Program-made: the position numbers and the translations under genes
Shown: in pieces, positions 24,167 to 32,386 of the stretch
Numbering within the stretch: the stretch's first letter is position 1
Layout: every line of letters begins with the position of its first letter
Source: Minisyncoccota bacterium
GTDB lineage: Bacteria > Patescibacteria > Microgenomatia > UBA1400 > PJMF01
DNA length: 64,000 nucleotides
Assembly (NCBI GenBank): GCA_012515515.1
Contig: JAAYYE010000013.1
Span: 6,118 to 70,117 of the forward strand
Direction: 5' to 3'
The notes under the pieces: model-generated
Told to the model about the DNA's origin: nothing
What the model saw: only the letters and a program-made list of their open reading frames with translations
Databases searched by the model: none

Positions 24167-26182
24167 ATGAATCAAGAAGAAAAATTATTCGCTCTCCGCC
24201 ACAGCGCAGAACATGTGCTAACGATGGCCATGGAGCGATTGTATTCGCCCAATAAAAAAAATCAGGGCAAAATTAAAACAGCTAGCGGTGAATATAAGTT
24301 AACTCAGCCAGCAATAATCAAGGCAATGGGTCCAGCGATTGCTGATGGTTTTTATTTTGACTTTGATATCTCTCAAGAAGCAGAAAAACTAGGCTTTCGC
24401 CTCATTGAAGCTGACTTGCTTAAAATTGAAAAAGAAATGGCAAAACTCATCGAACAAAATTTGCTCATGCACAAAATGGAAATCCCAATCGATTTAGCTA
24501 GAGCCATTTTTCATGACAATCCCTACAAGCAAGAATTGCTAGATGGTTTAGCTGAATTAGATGCTCATGACCCCAAAGTTGATCCAGTTTCCCTGCGTTT
24601 AGATCAAGAACACGAATTGGTGGCGGCAGGCATAGTCGGCATTTATTTAACCGGTAATAAAGATCAAGTCCAAGCTGACCAACAATTGCTTCAAGGTTTA
24701 ATTTCTAACAAATTAAGCACGGCGCAAAGTCGGGTTGATTTACAATGTTTTGTTGACTTATGTAAAGGTCCTCATATAGCAAACATTGGCGAAATTAAAG
24801 CCTTTAAATTATTAAGTATTGCTGGTGCTTATTGGCGAGGGAGTGAAGCTAATAAAATGCTCACGCGTATTTATGGCACAGCCTTTGCTGATCAAGCTGA
24901 TTTAGATCAATTTCTGCACAATCGCCAACTAGCCTTAGAGCGTAATCATCGCAAAATTGGTAAAGAAATGGAGTTGTTTGCGGTCATTAAAGAGATCGGG
25001 CAAGGGTTGCCAGTGTGGTTGCCCAATGGCTTTGCTATGCGTCGCGCGCTTGAAGATTACATGGTGACATTTGAGCGTAGTTTTGCTTATAGTCACGTTA
25101 TCACCCCCAATATTCATCGTAAAGAATTGTTTGAAAAATCAGGACATTTAGGATTTTATGATCAAAATATGTATCCACCATTACGCTATCAAGAAGAGGG
25201 GGATGCTTCGGTGCTTGAAGAAACATATTATTTAAAACCAATGAACTGTCCAGCGGCCATGATGATTTATAAACTGAAGCCTCATAGCTATCGGGAGTTG
25301 CCAATTAAAATGGGCGAGTTTGGCACCGTTTATCGCCGGGAAAAATCTGGAGAATTGCATGGTTTGCAAAGGGTGCGTGGTTTTACGCAAAACGATGCTC
25401 ACATCTTTTGTACAGCCGATCAGCTAAAAGAGCAATTTTTAGAAGTGATGCAAATGCTCAAAATCTTTTATCGAGCAGTGGGTTTTGATAAATATAAATT
25501 TCGTTTATCAATTTCTGATCCCAATGATAAAAAATTTCAAGTTTGTGGTTCACCAGCTGAATGGCAAAAGGCAGAAAATACTTTACGCGAAATTCTTGAC
25601 GAGGCTGGAGTAGAGTATGAAGAAATCAAAGGTGATGCGGCTTTTTACGGACCCAAGCTAGATGTGCAAGCAATCAATGTTTTTGGTAAAGAGGATAGTA
25701 TTTCAACTATTCAAGTTGATTTTAATTTACCAGAGCGTTTCGCTTTAACTTACATTGATGAGCAGGGCGAAGAACAAAGACCTTTAATGATCCACCGAGC
25801 TTTAATTGGTTCTTATGAACGTTTTTTTGCTTTTCTAATTGAACATCATGGTGGAGATTTTCCTCTCTGGTTTGCCCCAATTCAAGCAAAATTATTACCG
25901 ATTGCTGATCGTCATCTAGCTTATGCCCAAACAGTAATGAAAAAATTACTAATTGCTGGGGTGCGGGTGGCTCTTGATGATCGTTCAGAACGCCTGCAAG
26001 CGAAAATTCGCCAAGCTGAAACAGAAAGAGTGCCTTTAATGTTAATTATTGGTGATCAAGAAGTTGCTAAAGAAGAATTAAGTTTACGAACTAGAGGAAA
26101 AGCTGAGGGCTTACTAAAAGAAGGTTCAACAACATTAGAACAAATAATTAGCGTTGCCAAAGTTTTGCCTGAGTTTGAATAG
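24167..26182 (+). CDS. thrS: Threonyl-tRNA synthetase lacking the TGS domain
   Basis: Class II synthetase. It begins at the editing (second additional) domain: LRHSAEHVLTMAM gives the HxxxH, and DLCKGPHIANIG the Cys/His partner. The catalytic domain has the zinc-binding Cys in MNCPAAM, motif 2 FGTVYRREKSGELHGLQRVRGFT with the second ligand in NDAHIF, and the third His in MIHRALIGSYERFF. The C-terminal anticodon-binding domain follows. The roughly 65-residue TGS domain of most bacterial ThrRS is missing, yet the protein is 671 residues because of inserts in the editing domain. AAGGAATT precedes the ATG. Expression is likely set by the attenuator upstream. Confidence 0.96.
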   Translation: MNQEEKLFALRHSAEHVLTMAMERLYSPNKKNQGKIKTASGEYKLTQPAIIKAMGPAIADGFYFDFDISQEAEKLGFRLIEADLLKIEKEMAKLIEQNLLMHKMEIPIDLARAIFHDNPYKQELLDGLAELDAHDPKVDPVSLRLDQEHELVAAGIVGIYLTGNKDQVQADQQLLQGLISNKLSTAQSRVDLQCFVDLCKGPHIANIGEIKAFKLLSIAGAYWRGSEANKMLTRIYGTAFADQADLDQFLHNRQLALERNHRKIGKEMELFAVIKEIGQGLPVWLPNGFAMRRALEDYMVTFERSFAYSHVITPNIHRKELFEKSGHLGFYDQNMYPPLRYQEEGDASVLEETYYLKPMNCPAAMMIYKLKPHSYRELPIKMGEFGTVYRREKSGELHGLQRVRGFTQNDAHIFCTADQLKEQFLEVMQMLKIFYRAVGFDKYKFRLSISDPNDKKFQVCGSPAEWQKAENTLREILDEAGVEYEEIKGDAAFYGPKLDVQAINVFGKEDSISTIQVDFNLPERFALTYIDEQGEEQRPLMIHRALIGSYERFFAFLIEHHGGDFPLWFAPIQAKLLPIADRHLAYAQTVMKKLLIAGVRVALDDRSERLQAKIRQAETERVPLMLIIGDQEVAKEELSLRTRGKAEGLLKEGSTTLEQIISVAKVLPEFE

Positions 26183-26183
26183 C

Positions 26184-27044
26184 TTATTTCTCTTCGACTA
26201 TTTGCCAGTTGAGACGAATAGCAGGGCCCATGCTTGGCGCAATCGCGACTTTGAGCACTCTATTCTTTAATGCTTTAAGAACGGCCAAAATGTTTTCTTC
26301 TAGCATTTTGTCGTCCATGCTCACTTTGCCAATTACCAGGTGCATGAGTGGAGCTTTTTTCTCTGTTTTGAGCGTAAAGGCTCCAGCTTCTAGCTCTTTC
26401 TTTTTTAGTTCTGGTTTTGGGGTGAGGGTGCCATTTTTAGGATTCGGCATCAAACCTTTCGGTCCCAAAATTTTGGCTAATTTGGCTAATTTTGGCATTA
26501 ATTCTGGTGAGGCTAATAGCACATCAAAATTAATTTTACCTTGTTCGACCTCGGCTAATAATGCTTCGTCGGCGATGGCCACTTTGACGCTTTTTCCCGT
26601 GTTGTGAGGTAGGGTTAGGTCGACACTGGTGCCGATTTCTTTCACTACAATATGGGCTTCGACAGAAGCATCAAATTTGCTATAAGAAAATTTTTTGACT
26701 AAAGCAATGGCTGAAGCAGGGTCATGAGTTTTAGTTTTATCTAATTGAGCTCTGACGGCTTGATATTTTTTGCCCCTGACTTTTTTTGATTTTTTTTGCA
26801 GAACTGGCTTTTTTTCTTCACTGGCTTGTTCTTTAGCATCGCCTGCTGGCTTTTTATCTTCACTCACGGGCTTTTTATCTTCCTTCGCGTCCTTCACTGG
26901 CTCTTTAGCTTCAGCTGCTGGCTTTTTAGCTTCACTCGCTGGCTTTTTAGCTGCTTGATCTTTCTTCTTTTCAGCTTTTTTTTCTTTGACAATTTTGACA
27001 GTAGTCTCAGTTTGAGTCATGTCAACATTTTTTTTGCTTCCCAT
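26184..27044 (-). CDS. rplA: Ribosomal protein L1 with charged repetitive N-terminal tail
   Basis: Forms the L1 stalk at the ribosomal E site and represses its own operon in many bacteria. The L1 fold starts near residue 90 (VRGKKYQAVRAQLDKTK) and has SFDASVEAHI-like FDASVEAHIVV, LPHNTGKSVKVAI, KILGPKGLMPNPKNGTLT and GKVSMDDKMLEENILAVL. Residues 1-88 are an extra tail rich in Lys, Glu, Ala and Pro with repeated KKPA-type units. The whole protein is 286 residues against about 230. A Shine-Dalgarno (AGAAAGGAAAT) precedes the ATG. Its stop lies 1 bp from that of thrS on the other strand. Confidence 0.96.
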   Translation of the reverse strand: MGSKKNVDMTQTETTVKIVKEKKAEKKKDQAAKKPASEAKKPAAEAKEPVKDAKEDKKPVSEDKKPAGDAKEQASEEKKPVLQKKSKKVRGKKYQAVRAQLDKTKTHDPASAIALVKKFSYSKFDASVEAHIVVKEIGTSVDLTLPHNTGKSVKVAIADEALLAEVEQGKINFDVLLASPELMPKLAKLAKILGPKGLMPNPKNGTLTPKPELKKKELEAGAFTLKTEKKAPLMHLVIGKVSMDDKMLEENILAVLKALKNRVLKVAIAPSMGPAIRLNWQIVEEK

Positions 27045-27126
27045 ATTTCCTTTCTGTTAACGTGGTGCAAACGACTGGGGAAAAGCTTGAGTCTGCCACG
27101 TTAATATTATTATTTGATAATTTTAA

Positions 27127-27552
27127 TTAATCAGTAATTTCGACACCCATGCTTTGAGCAGCGCCAATCACGGAGCGGCTGGCTGCCTCAACATCTTTAG
27201 TATTGAGATCTGCCATTTTTTCTTCGGCAATTTCTCGAACTTGGGCTTTGCTTAATTTACCTTTGTTTTCTCGACCAGGTAGAGCACTGCCTTTTTTTAA
27301 TTTAATTTTTTGTTTAATTAAATCGGCCACTGGAGGTAATTTTAGAACAAAAGTAAAAGAACGATCTTCATAAACTGTGATTTCTGCTGGGATAATTTGC
27401 CCACGCTTGTCGGCAGTTTTATCATTATATTGCTTGATGAAATCCATCATGTTAATCCCTGCTTGACCTAAAATTGGGCCCACTGGAGGAGCAGGAGTAG
27501 CACTACCGGCTGGTAAATTTAACTTTAAGATTTGTTTGACCTTTTTTGCCAT
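27127..27552 (-). CDS. rplK: Ribosomal protein L11
   Basis: Binds 23S rRNA in the GTPase-associated region. It starts VKQILKLNLPAGSATPAPPVGP, followed by LGQAGINMMDFIKQYND and the C-terminal RNA-binding domain ending EAASRSVIGAAQSMGVEI. 141 residues is the standard length, with no tail, unlike the flanking L1 and NusG. Sits in the conserved secE-nusG-rplK-rplA order. Confidence 0.97.
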   Translation of the reverse strand: MAKKVKQILKLNLPAGSATPAPPVGPILGQAGINMMDFIKQYNDKTADKRGQIIPAEITVYEDRSFTFVLKLPPVADLIKQKIKLKKGSALPGRENKGKLSKAQVREIAEEKMADLNTKDVEAASRSVIGAAQSMGVEITD

Positions 27553-27567
27553 GATTAATTCTTTCTA

Positions 27568-28293
27568 CTACACTTTTTTGACTTGTAAGAAATCTAATTC
27601 TACTGGAGTTTCTCGACCAAAAATATTGATTAAGACTGTGACTTTGCCTCTTTCTTCATCGATTTTATCAACACTGCCCAAGAAATCATTAAATGGACCA
27701 TCAGTAATTCTCACTGCTTCACCATCAACAAAATCAGCCTTATATTGAGTATCACTTTGTTCGGCATATTTCATGATTGCTTCGACTTCGCTCTTAGGGA
27801 GTGGGGTAGGACGACTGCTCATGCCCACAAAACCAGTCACACCTTCGGTGGTGCGAATAGCTAACCAGGCATTGTCGGTAATTTCCATTTCTACCAAAAT
27901 ATAACCTGGAAAAATCTTTTCACTAACCGTACGACGCTGACCGCGTCTGATTTGAATTTTGTCTTGAGTAGGAATAAAAACCCGCAAAATCTTGTCTAAC
28001 AGATGTAATGTTTCAGTTCGTTGACGAAGTGCTTCTGCCACTTTGCGCTCATGGCCAGAATAAACGTGCACGACAAACCAACGAGCCTTTTTATTAACAT
28101 CTTCGCTAATAACAATTAGATTTTCGTTAAGGCTTTTTTCACTTTTTTCTGCTTTTAGCTCTTTAGCCTCAGTTTCTTGAGTTTTTTCAGCCTCAGTTTT
28201 TTGAGTTTCTTCAAGCTCAGTTTCTTGAGTTGGTTCCACTGCAAGAACTTGATCTTTTTTTGATTGAGTCTTTTTATCTTTACGATTTGCCAT
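27568..28293 (-). CDS. nusG: Transcription elongation/termination factor NusG with acidic-basic tail
   Basis: Binds RNA polymerase and links it to Rho or the ribosome. The NGN domain begins near residue 70 (ARWFVVHVYSGHERKVAEAL) and continues through IRRGQRRTVSEKIFPGYILV and TEGVTGFVG. The KOW domain is at about 180-240 (GEAVRITDGPFNDFLGSVDKI). The first 65-70 residues are a low-complexity Lys/Glu/Thr tail with repeated TQ(E/K)TEAE units, absent from ordinary NusG of about 180 residues. A weak Shine-Dalgarno (TAAAGGTAT) precedes the ATG. Neighbour proteins L1 and NusG thus share the same kind of added tail. Confidence 0.96.
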   Translation of the reverse strand: MANRKDKKTQSKKDQVLAVEPTQETELEETQKTEAEKTQETEAKELKAEKSEKSLNENLIVISEDVNKKARWFVVHVYSGHERKVAEALRQRTETLHLLDKILRVFIPTQDKIQIRRGQRRTVSEKIFPGYILVEMEITDNAWLAIRTTEGVTGFVGMSSRPTPLPKSEVEAIMKYAEQSDTQYKADFVDGEAVRITDGPFNDFLGSVDKIDEERGKVTVLINIFGRETPVELDFLQVKKV

Positions 28294-28334
28294 AAATACC
28301 TTTAGAGTTTTTTGCGAAAAGTTATTATACCAGA

Positions 28335-28517
28335 TTAAATGAAAAGTGCTATAAGTTTTTGCAAAATAATATCAAGAGCACCAATATATAAAGCAAGCAA
28401 GAGGCTGACTATCACCACCAAAATGGTGAGGTTTTTCGTCGTCTGTTTACTGGGCCAAGTAGTTTTACTAAGTTCAGTTTTTACCTCAGATAAATATTTC
28501 TTAATTGCTTGCAACAT
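28335..28517 (-). CDS. secE: Preprotein translocase subunit SecE
   Basis: A 60-residue single-helix SecE of the short bacterial type: YLSEVKTELSKTTWPSKQTT is the conserved amphipathic segment just before the membrane helix VVIVSLLLALYIGALDIIL. It stabilises SecY. The earlier in-frame ATG at 28535 is less likely, as TGA-TAAAAT lies between and ends 8 nt before the ATG at 28517. It heads the secE-nusG-rplK-rplA operon. Confidence 0.93.
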   Translation of the reverse strand: MLQAIKKYLSEVKTELSKTTWPSKQTTKNLTILVVIVSLLLALYIGALDIILQKLIALFI

Positions 28518-28525
28518 AGACTGGC

Positions 28526-28534
28526 ATTTTATCA
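28526..28534 (-). promoter_or_regulatory. Extended -10 promoter of secE-nusG-rplK-rplA
   Basis: On the complement, TGA-TAAAAT ends 8 nt before the secE ATG. It overlaps the very end of the preceding cohesin-like gene. Confidence 0.55.
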
Positions 28535-30721
28535 CAGACCAAGCTTTTTATTTTCTGGAATTGCTTGTTCTTCTTTTTCTAATTCTTCCTCTTCAATTTT
28601 TCGATCTTCAGCTTCTATATATCCAGCGCCTAGCTCTTCAATTTTTCGATCTTCAGCTTCTATATATCCAGCACCTAGATCTTCAGTTTCTATATACCCA
28701 GCGCCCAGATCTTCGGTTTCTAGGTCACTTGCTTTTCTTACTTCTTGGTCTTCTGTTTTTTCTACCTCAACTGGATCGTTTGACTGAGCTTTTTTATCTT
28801 TAACTTGTTTTTGCTTTTGTTTCGGGTTATGGCTTAAACCGAGAGTGATAAAAACGATGGCAATAATAATCAGCAGGCCAGCTAAAGCTAAATATTGCCA
28901 ATTAAAACGACTAGAAAATTGAGCAAAAGCAGCAGAAAAACCACCCGACGCTTGGTTTTGCTCTGTTTCTTCTTCAGCAATTGTTGGGCTTGGGTCGGGG
29001 CTCTGTACTTCTTCAACATTTTCACTTTCTGAATTTTCTGAGCCAGTTTCAGTTTCTGTTTCATCAACAATAACTGCAACAGTGGGTGAAACACTTGGAC
29101 TTACTTCAATGCTTGGCTGAGGTTCTGTAGGGACTACGGTTGCTTGTGCAGTCGGCTGAGGGCTTGGTTTAATATCAGTGCTGTCACAAGTGGCACTTTC
29201 TGGATTACTGGCTAAACGACAACGACCCTGATAGCAACGGTAGTCGGCCATACAATCACGATTGGTGTTGCAACCGTGGTTACAGGCATAAGTGGTGATG
29301 TCATAAGCTTCGCTAGGTAAAAATGGGCCTTTGATAATATAAGAGGCATCGCTGACTTGCGTGCTCACGCCTGCCACTCTGCCCAAACTTAAAGTATCAC
29401 TAACTAAGTCGGCATTAAAACACCATGGGCTATCTGGATTGCTTTCTAAACGGCATTGGCTGTTGATGCAGGCGAGACCAGGCGCACAACTGGAACCCTG
29501 CTGAGTCTGAACACAAGTATCTTGACAGTTAAGATTTTGACTAGCATTAGCTACGCAATAATTAAGATAGAGTTTAGGCCCTAACACAAATTGCTCCGCT
29601 TGGTCGTTATATAGGCGAAAATAATAGTTTTGATCGGCTTCAAAGCTAAGGATTTGTCCTTTTATGTCCTGGGAAAAACCAGTTAGTCTCGTTAGATCGA
29701 TAATAGTATAAGGACCAACTTTTTGCGCCTTTTTAATTGATTTTTGGTAATAATCAGTAAACTGATGATCAAGACTCACGTCTAGCCAAGCAAAACCATC
29801 ATATTTTTCTGTATTCCAGACTAAATAAAATTTTTCTCCAGAATTAGGACCAGCTAAACAAGGGGCGAAATAGTGGAGGAAAAAATCACTTGCTGCTGCT
29901 AAAGAGATGTTGTTAGCTTCAACTTTATTGGTTAGACATTGTTGGCTCAGAGGTTCAAGAGTTTCCTGCTGGTGCCAGTGACAATTGAGTGGGGCTACTT
30001 GGTAATTGCGAGTTTGCCAAAAGTTTTGACAGTCACTCCAATCATCATAAACATAGCGACATTGGGCAAAATCAATGCCGTTATCACTAATATAGTAATT
30101 AAACTGATTGACACCCGGGTGTTGCAGAATATTTTGCGCAGTGTCGTGGGCAATAGCCTGACTAGTAGTTGTGAGTTCTAAGTTCACCGCTCCTTCTTTT
30201 AGGGGAGTAAACTCAATACTAGCAATCGAAGTTGATAAATTATGACTGGTAAAGGGCTTGTCTGTTTCTTGGCTAATCAATAACAAGGTGAGCAGATAGC
30301 AATCAGCTTGATCTTCACATTCTGTTTGTTGCAGACTGCTTTGAACCAGTTTTAAGCCCTGATCTTGAGGGGGAATAATTTTTACATCATCTACTTGCCA
30401 CAACCCAGGATCAGTTTTTAGCAGCAAATTAAGTTCCAAAGCGTCAACAAAGTGATTAAAAGTATTGACTTGGAGTTCAAGCCGACTTGTTTCTCCAACT
30501 TGAAAAAAGCTTTGGCTAAAAGGATAGGTATTAAAATCAACTCTTTTTTTAATTTCTTGAGCTTGTTTACGGGTATCTAGGCTTTCATCAACAGACTGCA
30601 AGAAAATTAAGCCAAAAAGAGTGGCACTGAGAATAAAAATGAGCAGTAATACGCCAAAAACAAAAAAGGCATAAGACCAAAAGGGTTTTTTTCTTGATTT
30701 TTGTAAAAAATTGCTTTCCAT
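28532..30721 (-). CDS. Membrane protein with cohesin-like domain, Cys-rich modules and repeated cytoplasmic tail
   Basis: A 729-residue protein. An N-terminal membrane helix (about residues 15-40) is followed by a cohesin-like beta-sandwich (about 60-195; FFQVGETSRLELQVNTF early and SIASIEFTPLKEGAVNLEL late, as in cohesin modules). Then comes a Cys-rich region with two modules of the type C-x-x-x-C...C-x-x-G-L-A-C...C-R-L-E-S-N-P, a Pro/Thr/Glu-rich stalk, a second membrane helix (about 618-638), and a cytoplasmic tail with three or four GAGYIE(T/A)ED repeats. The bulk should be outside the cell. The dockerin-type protein 41 bp upstream on the same strand is a candidate partner. No enzymatic motif seen. 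Confidence 0.7.
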   Translation of the reverse strand: MESNFLQKSRKKPFWSYAFFVFGVLLLIFILSATLFGLIFLQSVDESLDTRKQAQEIKKRVDFNTYPFSQSFFQVGETSRLELQVNTFNHFVDALELNLLLKTDPGLWQVDDVKIIPPQDQGLKLVQSSLQQTECEDQADCYLLTLLLISQETDKPFTSHNLSTSIASIEFTPLKEGAVNLELTTTSQAIAHDTAQNILQHPGVNQFNYYISDNGIDFAQCRYVYDDWSDCQNFWQTRNYQVAPLNCHWHQQETLEPLSQQCLTNKVEANNISLAAASDFFLHYFAPCLAGPNSGEKFYLVWNTEKYDGFAWLDVSLDHQFTDYYQKSIKKAQKVGPYTIIDLTRLTGFSQDIKGQILSFEADQNYYFRLYNDQAEQFVLGPKLYLNYCVANASQNLNCQDTCVQTQQGSSCAPGLACINSQCRLESNPDSPWCFNADLVSDTLSLGRVAGVSTQVSDASYIIKGPFLPSEAYDITTYACNHGCNTNRDCMADYRCYQGRCRLASNPESATCDSTDIKPSPQPTAQATVVPTEPQPSIEVSPSVSPTVAVIVDETETETGSENSESENVEEVQSPDPSPTIAEEETEQNQASGGFSAAFAQFSSRFNWQYLALAGLLIIIAIVFITLGLSHNPKQKQKQVKDKKAQSNDPVEVEKTEDQEVRKASDLETEDLGAGYIETEDLGAGYIEAEDRKIEELGAGYIEAEDRKIEEEELEKEEQAIPENKKLGL

Positions 30722-30762
30722 ATTGCTCTTTGATTGTTCTTTATTGCTCTTTATTTTTTTGC

Positions 30763-31158
30763 TTAATTTGATTCTTGTGACTCAATAATATGTGTCAAAA
30801 TTGCGTAATCTTTAGCGTCAACGCGACCATCTTGGTTTAAATCAGCCTTTAAACTTTCGCTATCGATGGCTAAAAAAGCCTCTTCCATGGTCTGAACATC
30901 TGCTTGATTAATTTCTTGGTCTTGATTTAAATCAGCTCTGCTCAGCAAATCATCATTAATCTCTAGGTCAACAGCGCTATTTATCTCTGAATTTTTAATT
31001 TCTTGCCATTTTTGCCAACGCAACTGCTGTTGTTTAGTAACAAAGTGTTTGCAAGTTAGCCCAGCAAAAAAGATGACTAAAAACAGCAGGAAAACAATTT
31101 CAGGCCAATCCATTTTTTTGATATATTTTGGATAAGATCTAGTATTTTTAGCCATCAA
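30763..31158 (-). CDS. Membrane-anchored dockerin type I protein
   Basis: A 131-residue protein. One membrane helix (about 20-36) is followed by a short linker and a dockerin type I domain with two calcium loops: D76-L-N78-Q-D80-Q-E82-I-N84 and D106-L-N-Q-D110-G-R-V-D114-A-K-D117. Such domains bind cohesin modules in a calcium-dependent way in cellulosomes and in many uncharacterised proteins. It lies directly upstream of the cohesin-like protein gene, likely in one transcript, so the two may form a complex on the cell surface. The second half could also be an EF-hand-like calcium module with another role. Confidence 0.85.
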   Translation of the reverse strand: MMAKNTRSYPKYIKKMDWPEIVFLLFLVIFFAGLTCKHFVTKQQQLRWQKWQEIKNSEINSAVDLEINDDLLSRADLNQDQEINQADVQTMEEAFLAIDSESLKADLNQDGRVDAKDYAILTHIIESQESN

Positions 31159-31219
31159 TCTAGCATACTAAATTTACAGGGTAGAGGTCAAGTGCCAAGG
31201 GGATTTTTATTGGTGAATA

Positions 31220-31228
31220 TGTTATACT
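31220..31228 (+). promoter_or_regulatory. Extended -10 promoter of galU
   Basis: TGT-TATACT ends 10 nt before the ATG at 31239. Transcription should start within 3-4 nt of the start codon. Confidence 0.55.
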
Positions 31229-31238
31229 CTTTGACATT

Positions 31239-32147
31239 ATGAGCGAAAAAAAAGTCCGAAAAGCTATTATTGCAGATGCTGGCTTTGCCAGTCGTTATCT
31301 GCCAATTACTAAAACTATTCCTAAAGCAATGTTACCTTTGGGCAATCGACCAATTATGCAACTGGTCATTGAAGAATGTATCGAAGCGGGGATTGAAGAA
31401 ATTATTGTGGTAGCCACCCCAGAAGGTAAACCAATTTACGAAGATTATTTCAACAACAATGTTAATCGCATTCGTAAACAGCTCGATGTTCAGGGTAAAG
31501 CTGATCGTTATGTTCCAGTTCAAGAAGTCTTGAACTTTCCCAAAATGCTGGTGATCACTCAAGATCCAAGCTTGCCCTATGGCAATGGCTCACCCTTTGC
31601 TAGTGCTAAAAATTTTGTCGAAAATGAGGAGGCTTTTTTAGCTTTTTATAGTGATGATGTTGTTTTTGGTAAGCCTGGTGATGCCAAAACTTTGCTGGAG
31701 GCCTATCAACAAAATCCAGACGCCGATGCCATCATCATGGTTAAAGAAATTCTTGGTGATGAAATAGCTAAATATGCGGCCGTATCATTAAAAAATGGTC
31801 AATATCAAGAAGGAAAGCCCAATATTTTAGCTAATATTGTCGAAAAACCAGATCCAGCTAAAGCGCCTACCCATCTCGCTTCTTATGGTCGCTATTTGTT
31901 TACGCAAAAAATCTTTGATTTTCTAGCAGCACAAAATACGGGGAAAGATGATGAGCTATGGACATCTGACGCAATTGGTCGGTTAAATCAAACAGGAGCC
32001 AAAGTCCTAGTGCAGAAATCTAAAGGGGAGTGGATGACCACTGGTGATCCAGAAAATTATTTTAAAGCACATCTTAAATTTGTAGTCGAACAAGAGAAAT
32101 ATGGGAGCAAAATTAAGACTTGGTTAAAAGAATTCGAGGGCAAGTAG
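31239..32147 (+). CDS. galU: UTP--glucose-1-phosphate uridylyltransferase
   Basis: Makes UDP-glucose for surface polysaccharide and glycolipid synthesis. A 302-residue nucleotidyltransferase: KAIIADAGFASRYLPITKTIPKAMLPLGNRP is the start (cited by its ends KAIIADAG and MLPLGNRP), where the usual GxGTRFLP is GFASRYLP. Then VVEE-like LVIEECIEAGIEEIIVV, YGNGSPFASA, FYSDDVVFG, IVEKP and GEWMTTGDPENYFKAHLKF follow. Changes in the glycine loop make a related NDP-sugar enzyme possible, but length and C-terminus fit GalU. Divergent from the dockerin gene, 80 bp apart. Confidence 0.88.
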   Translation: MSEKKVRKAIIADAGFASRYLPITKTIPKAMLPLGNRPIMQLVIEECIEAGIEEIIVVATPEGKPIYEDYFNNNVNRIRKQLDVQGKADRYVPVQEVLNFPKMLVITQDPSLPYGNGSPFASAKNFVENEEAFLAFYSDDVVFGKPGDAKTLLEAYQQNPDADAIIMVKEILGDEIAKYAAVSLKNGQYQEGKPNILANIVEKPDPAKAPTHLASYGRYLFTQKIFDFLAAQNTGKDDELWTSDAIGRLNQTGAKVLVQKSKGEWMTTGDPENYFKAHLKFVVEQEKYGSKIKTWLKEFEGK

Positions 32148-32237
32148 ATTAGGCAAGCAGATTAAAATTAGATTAAAATCGCGTTTTCTAGATCAAAATA
32201 AACAGCAAACGCTCAATTTTGTTAAAAAAAGCTTATT

Positions 32238-32257
32238 AAAAAAAGCTCTCTCGAGCC
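32238..32257 (-). terminator. Intrinsic terminator, - strand
   Basis: On the complement, GCTC-GAGA-GAGC (32256-32245) is followed by seven T. The stem is short, but the layout is standard. Confidence 0.5.
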
Positions 32258-32272
32258 AATAAAAATTTGCTT

Positions 32273-32293
32273 AAAAAAAAGGCTTTTTGAGCC
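32273..32293 (-). terminator. Intrinsic terminator, - strand (tandem with the previous one)
   Basis: On the complement, GGCT-CAAAA-AGCC (32293-32281) is followed by eight T. Two - strand terminators with no - strand protein gene upstream suggest an antisense or small RNA transcript from about 32.3-32.6 kb. Confidence 0.45.
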
Positions 32294-32386
32294 AATACTC
32301 CATTTTAGCAAATTTTTGCTCTTTGCAACAGCTGTTCTTTTCTTCTTAAACTTTTTACAATCAATTTAGATCTTGAATTGTTCTTT

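Larger units (their letters stand above)
32148..32386. other. Gene-free region between galU and the structured RNA
   Basis: No ORF of note. It contains two terminators reading on the - strand (listed separately), the repeat GAGCCAATA (twice), and a possible -10 TACAAT at 32356-32361 that would start transcription about 20 nt before the structured RNA. Confidence 0.45.

Noticed and set aside
26770..27104. Phe/Leu-rich + strand ORFs opposite the L1 tail
   Set aside because: Complement of the Lys/Glu/Ala codon repeats of rplA; hydrophobicity is a by-product.
28339..28803. + strand ORF with LQFFDLQLLYIQ repeats
   Set aside because: Antisense of the GAGYIEAED repeat tail and secE; repeat is inherited from the real gene.
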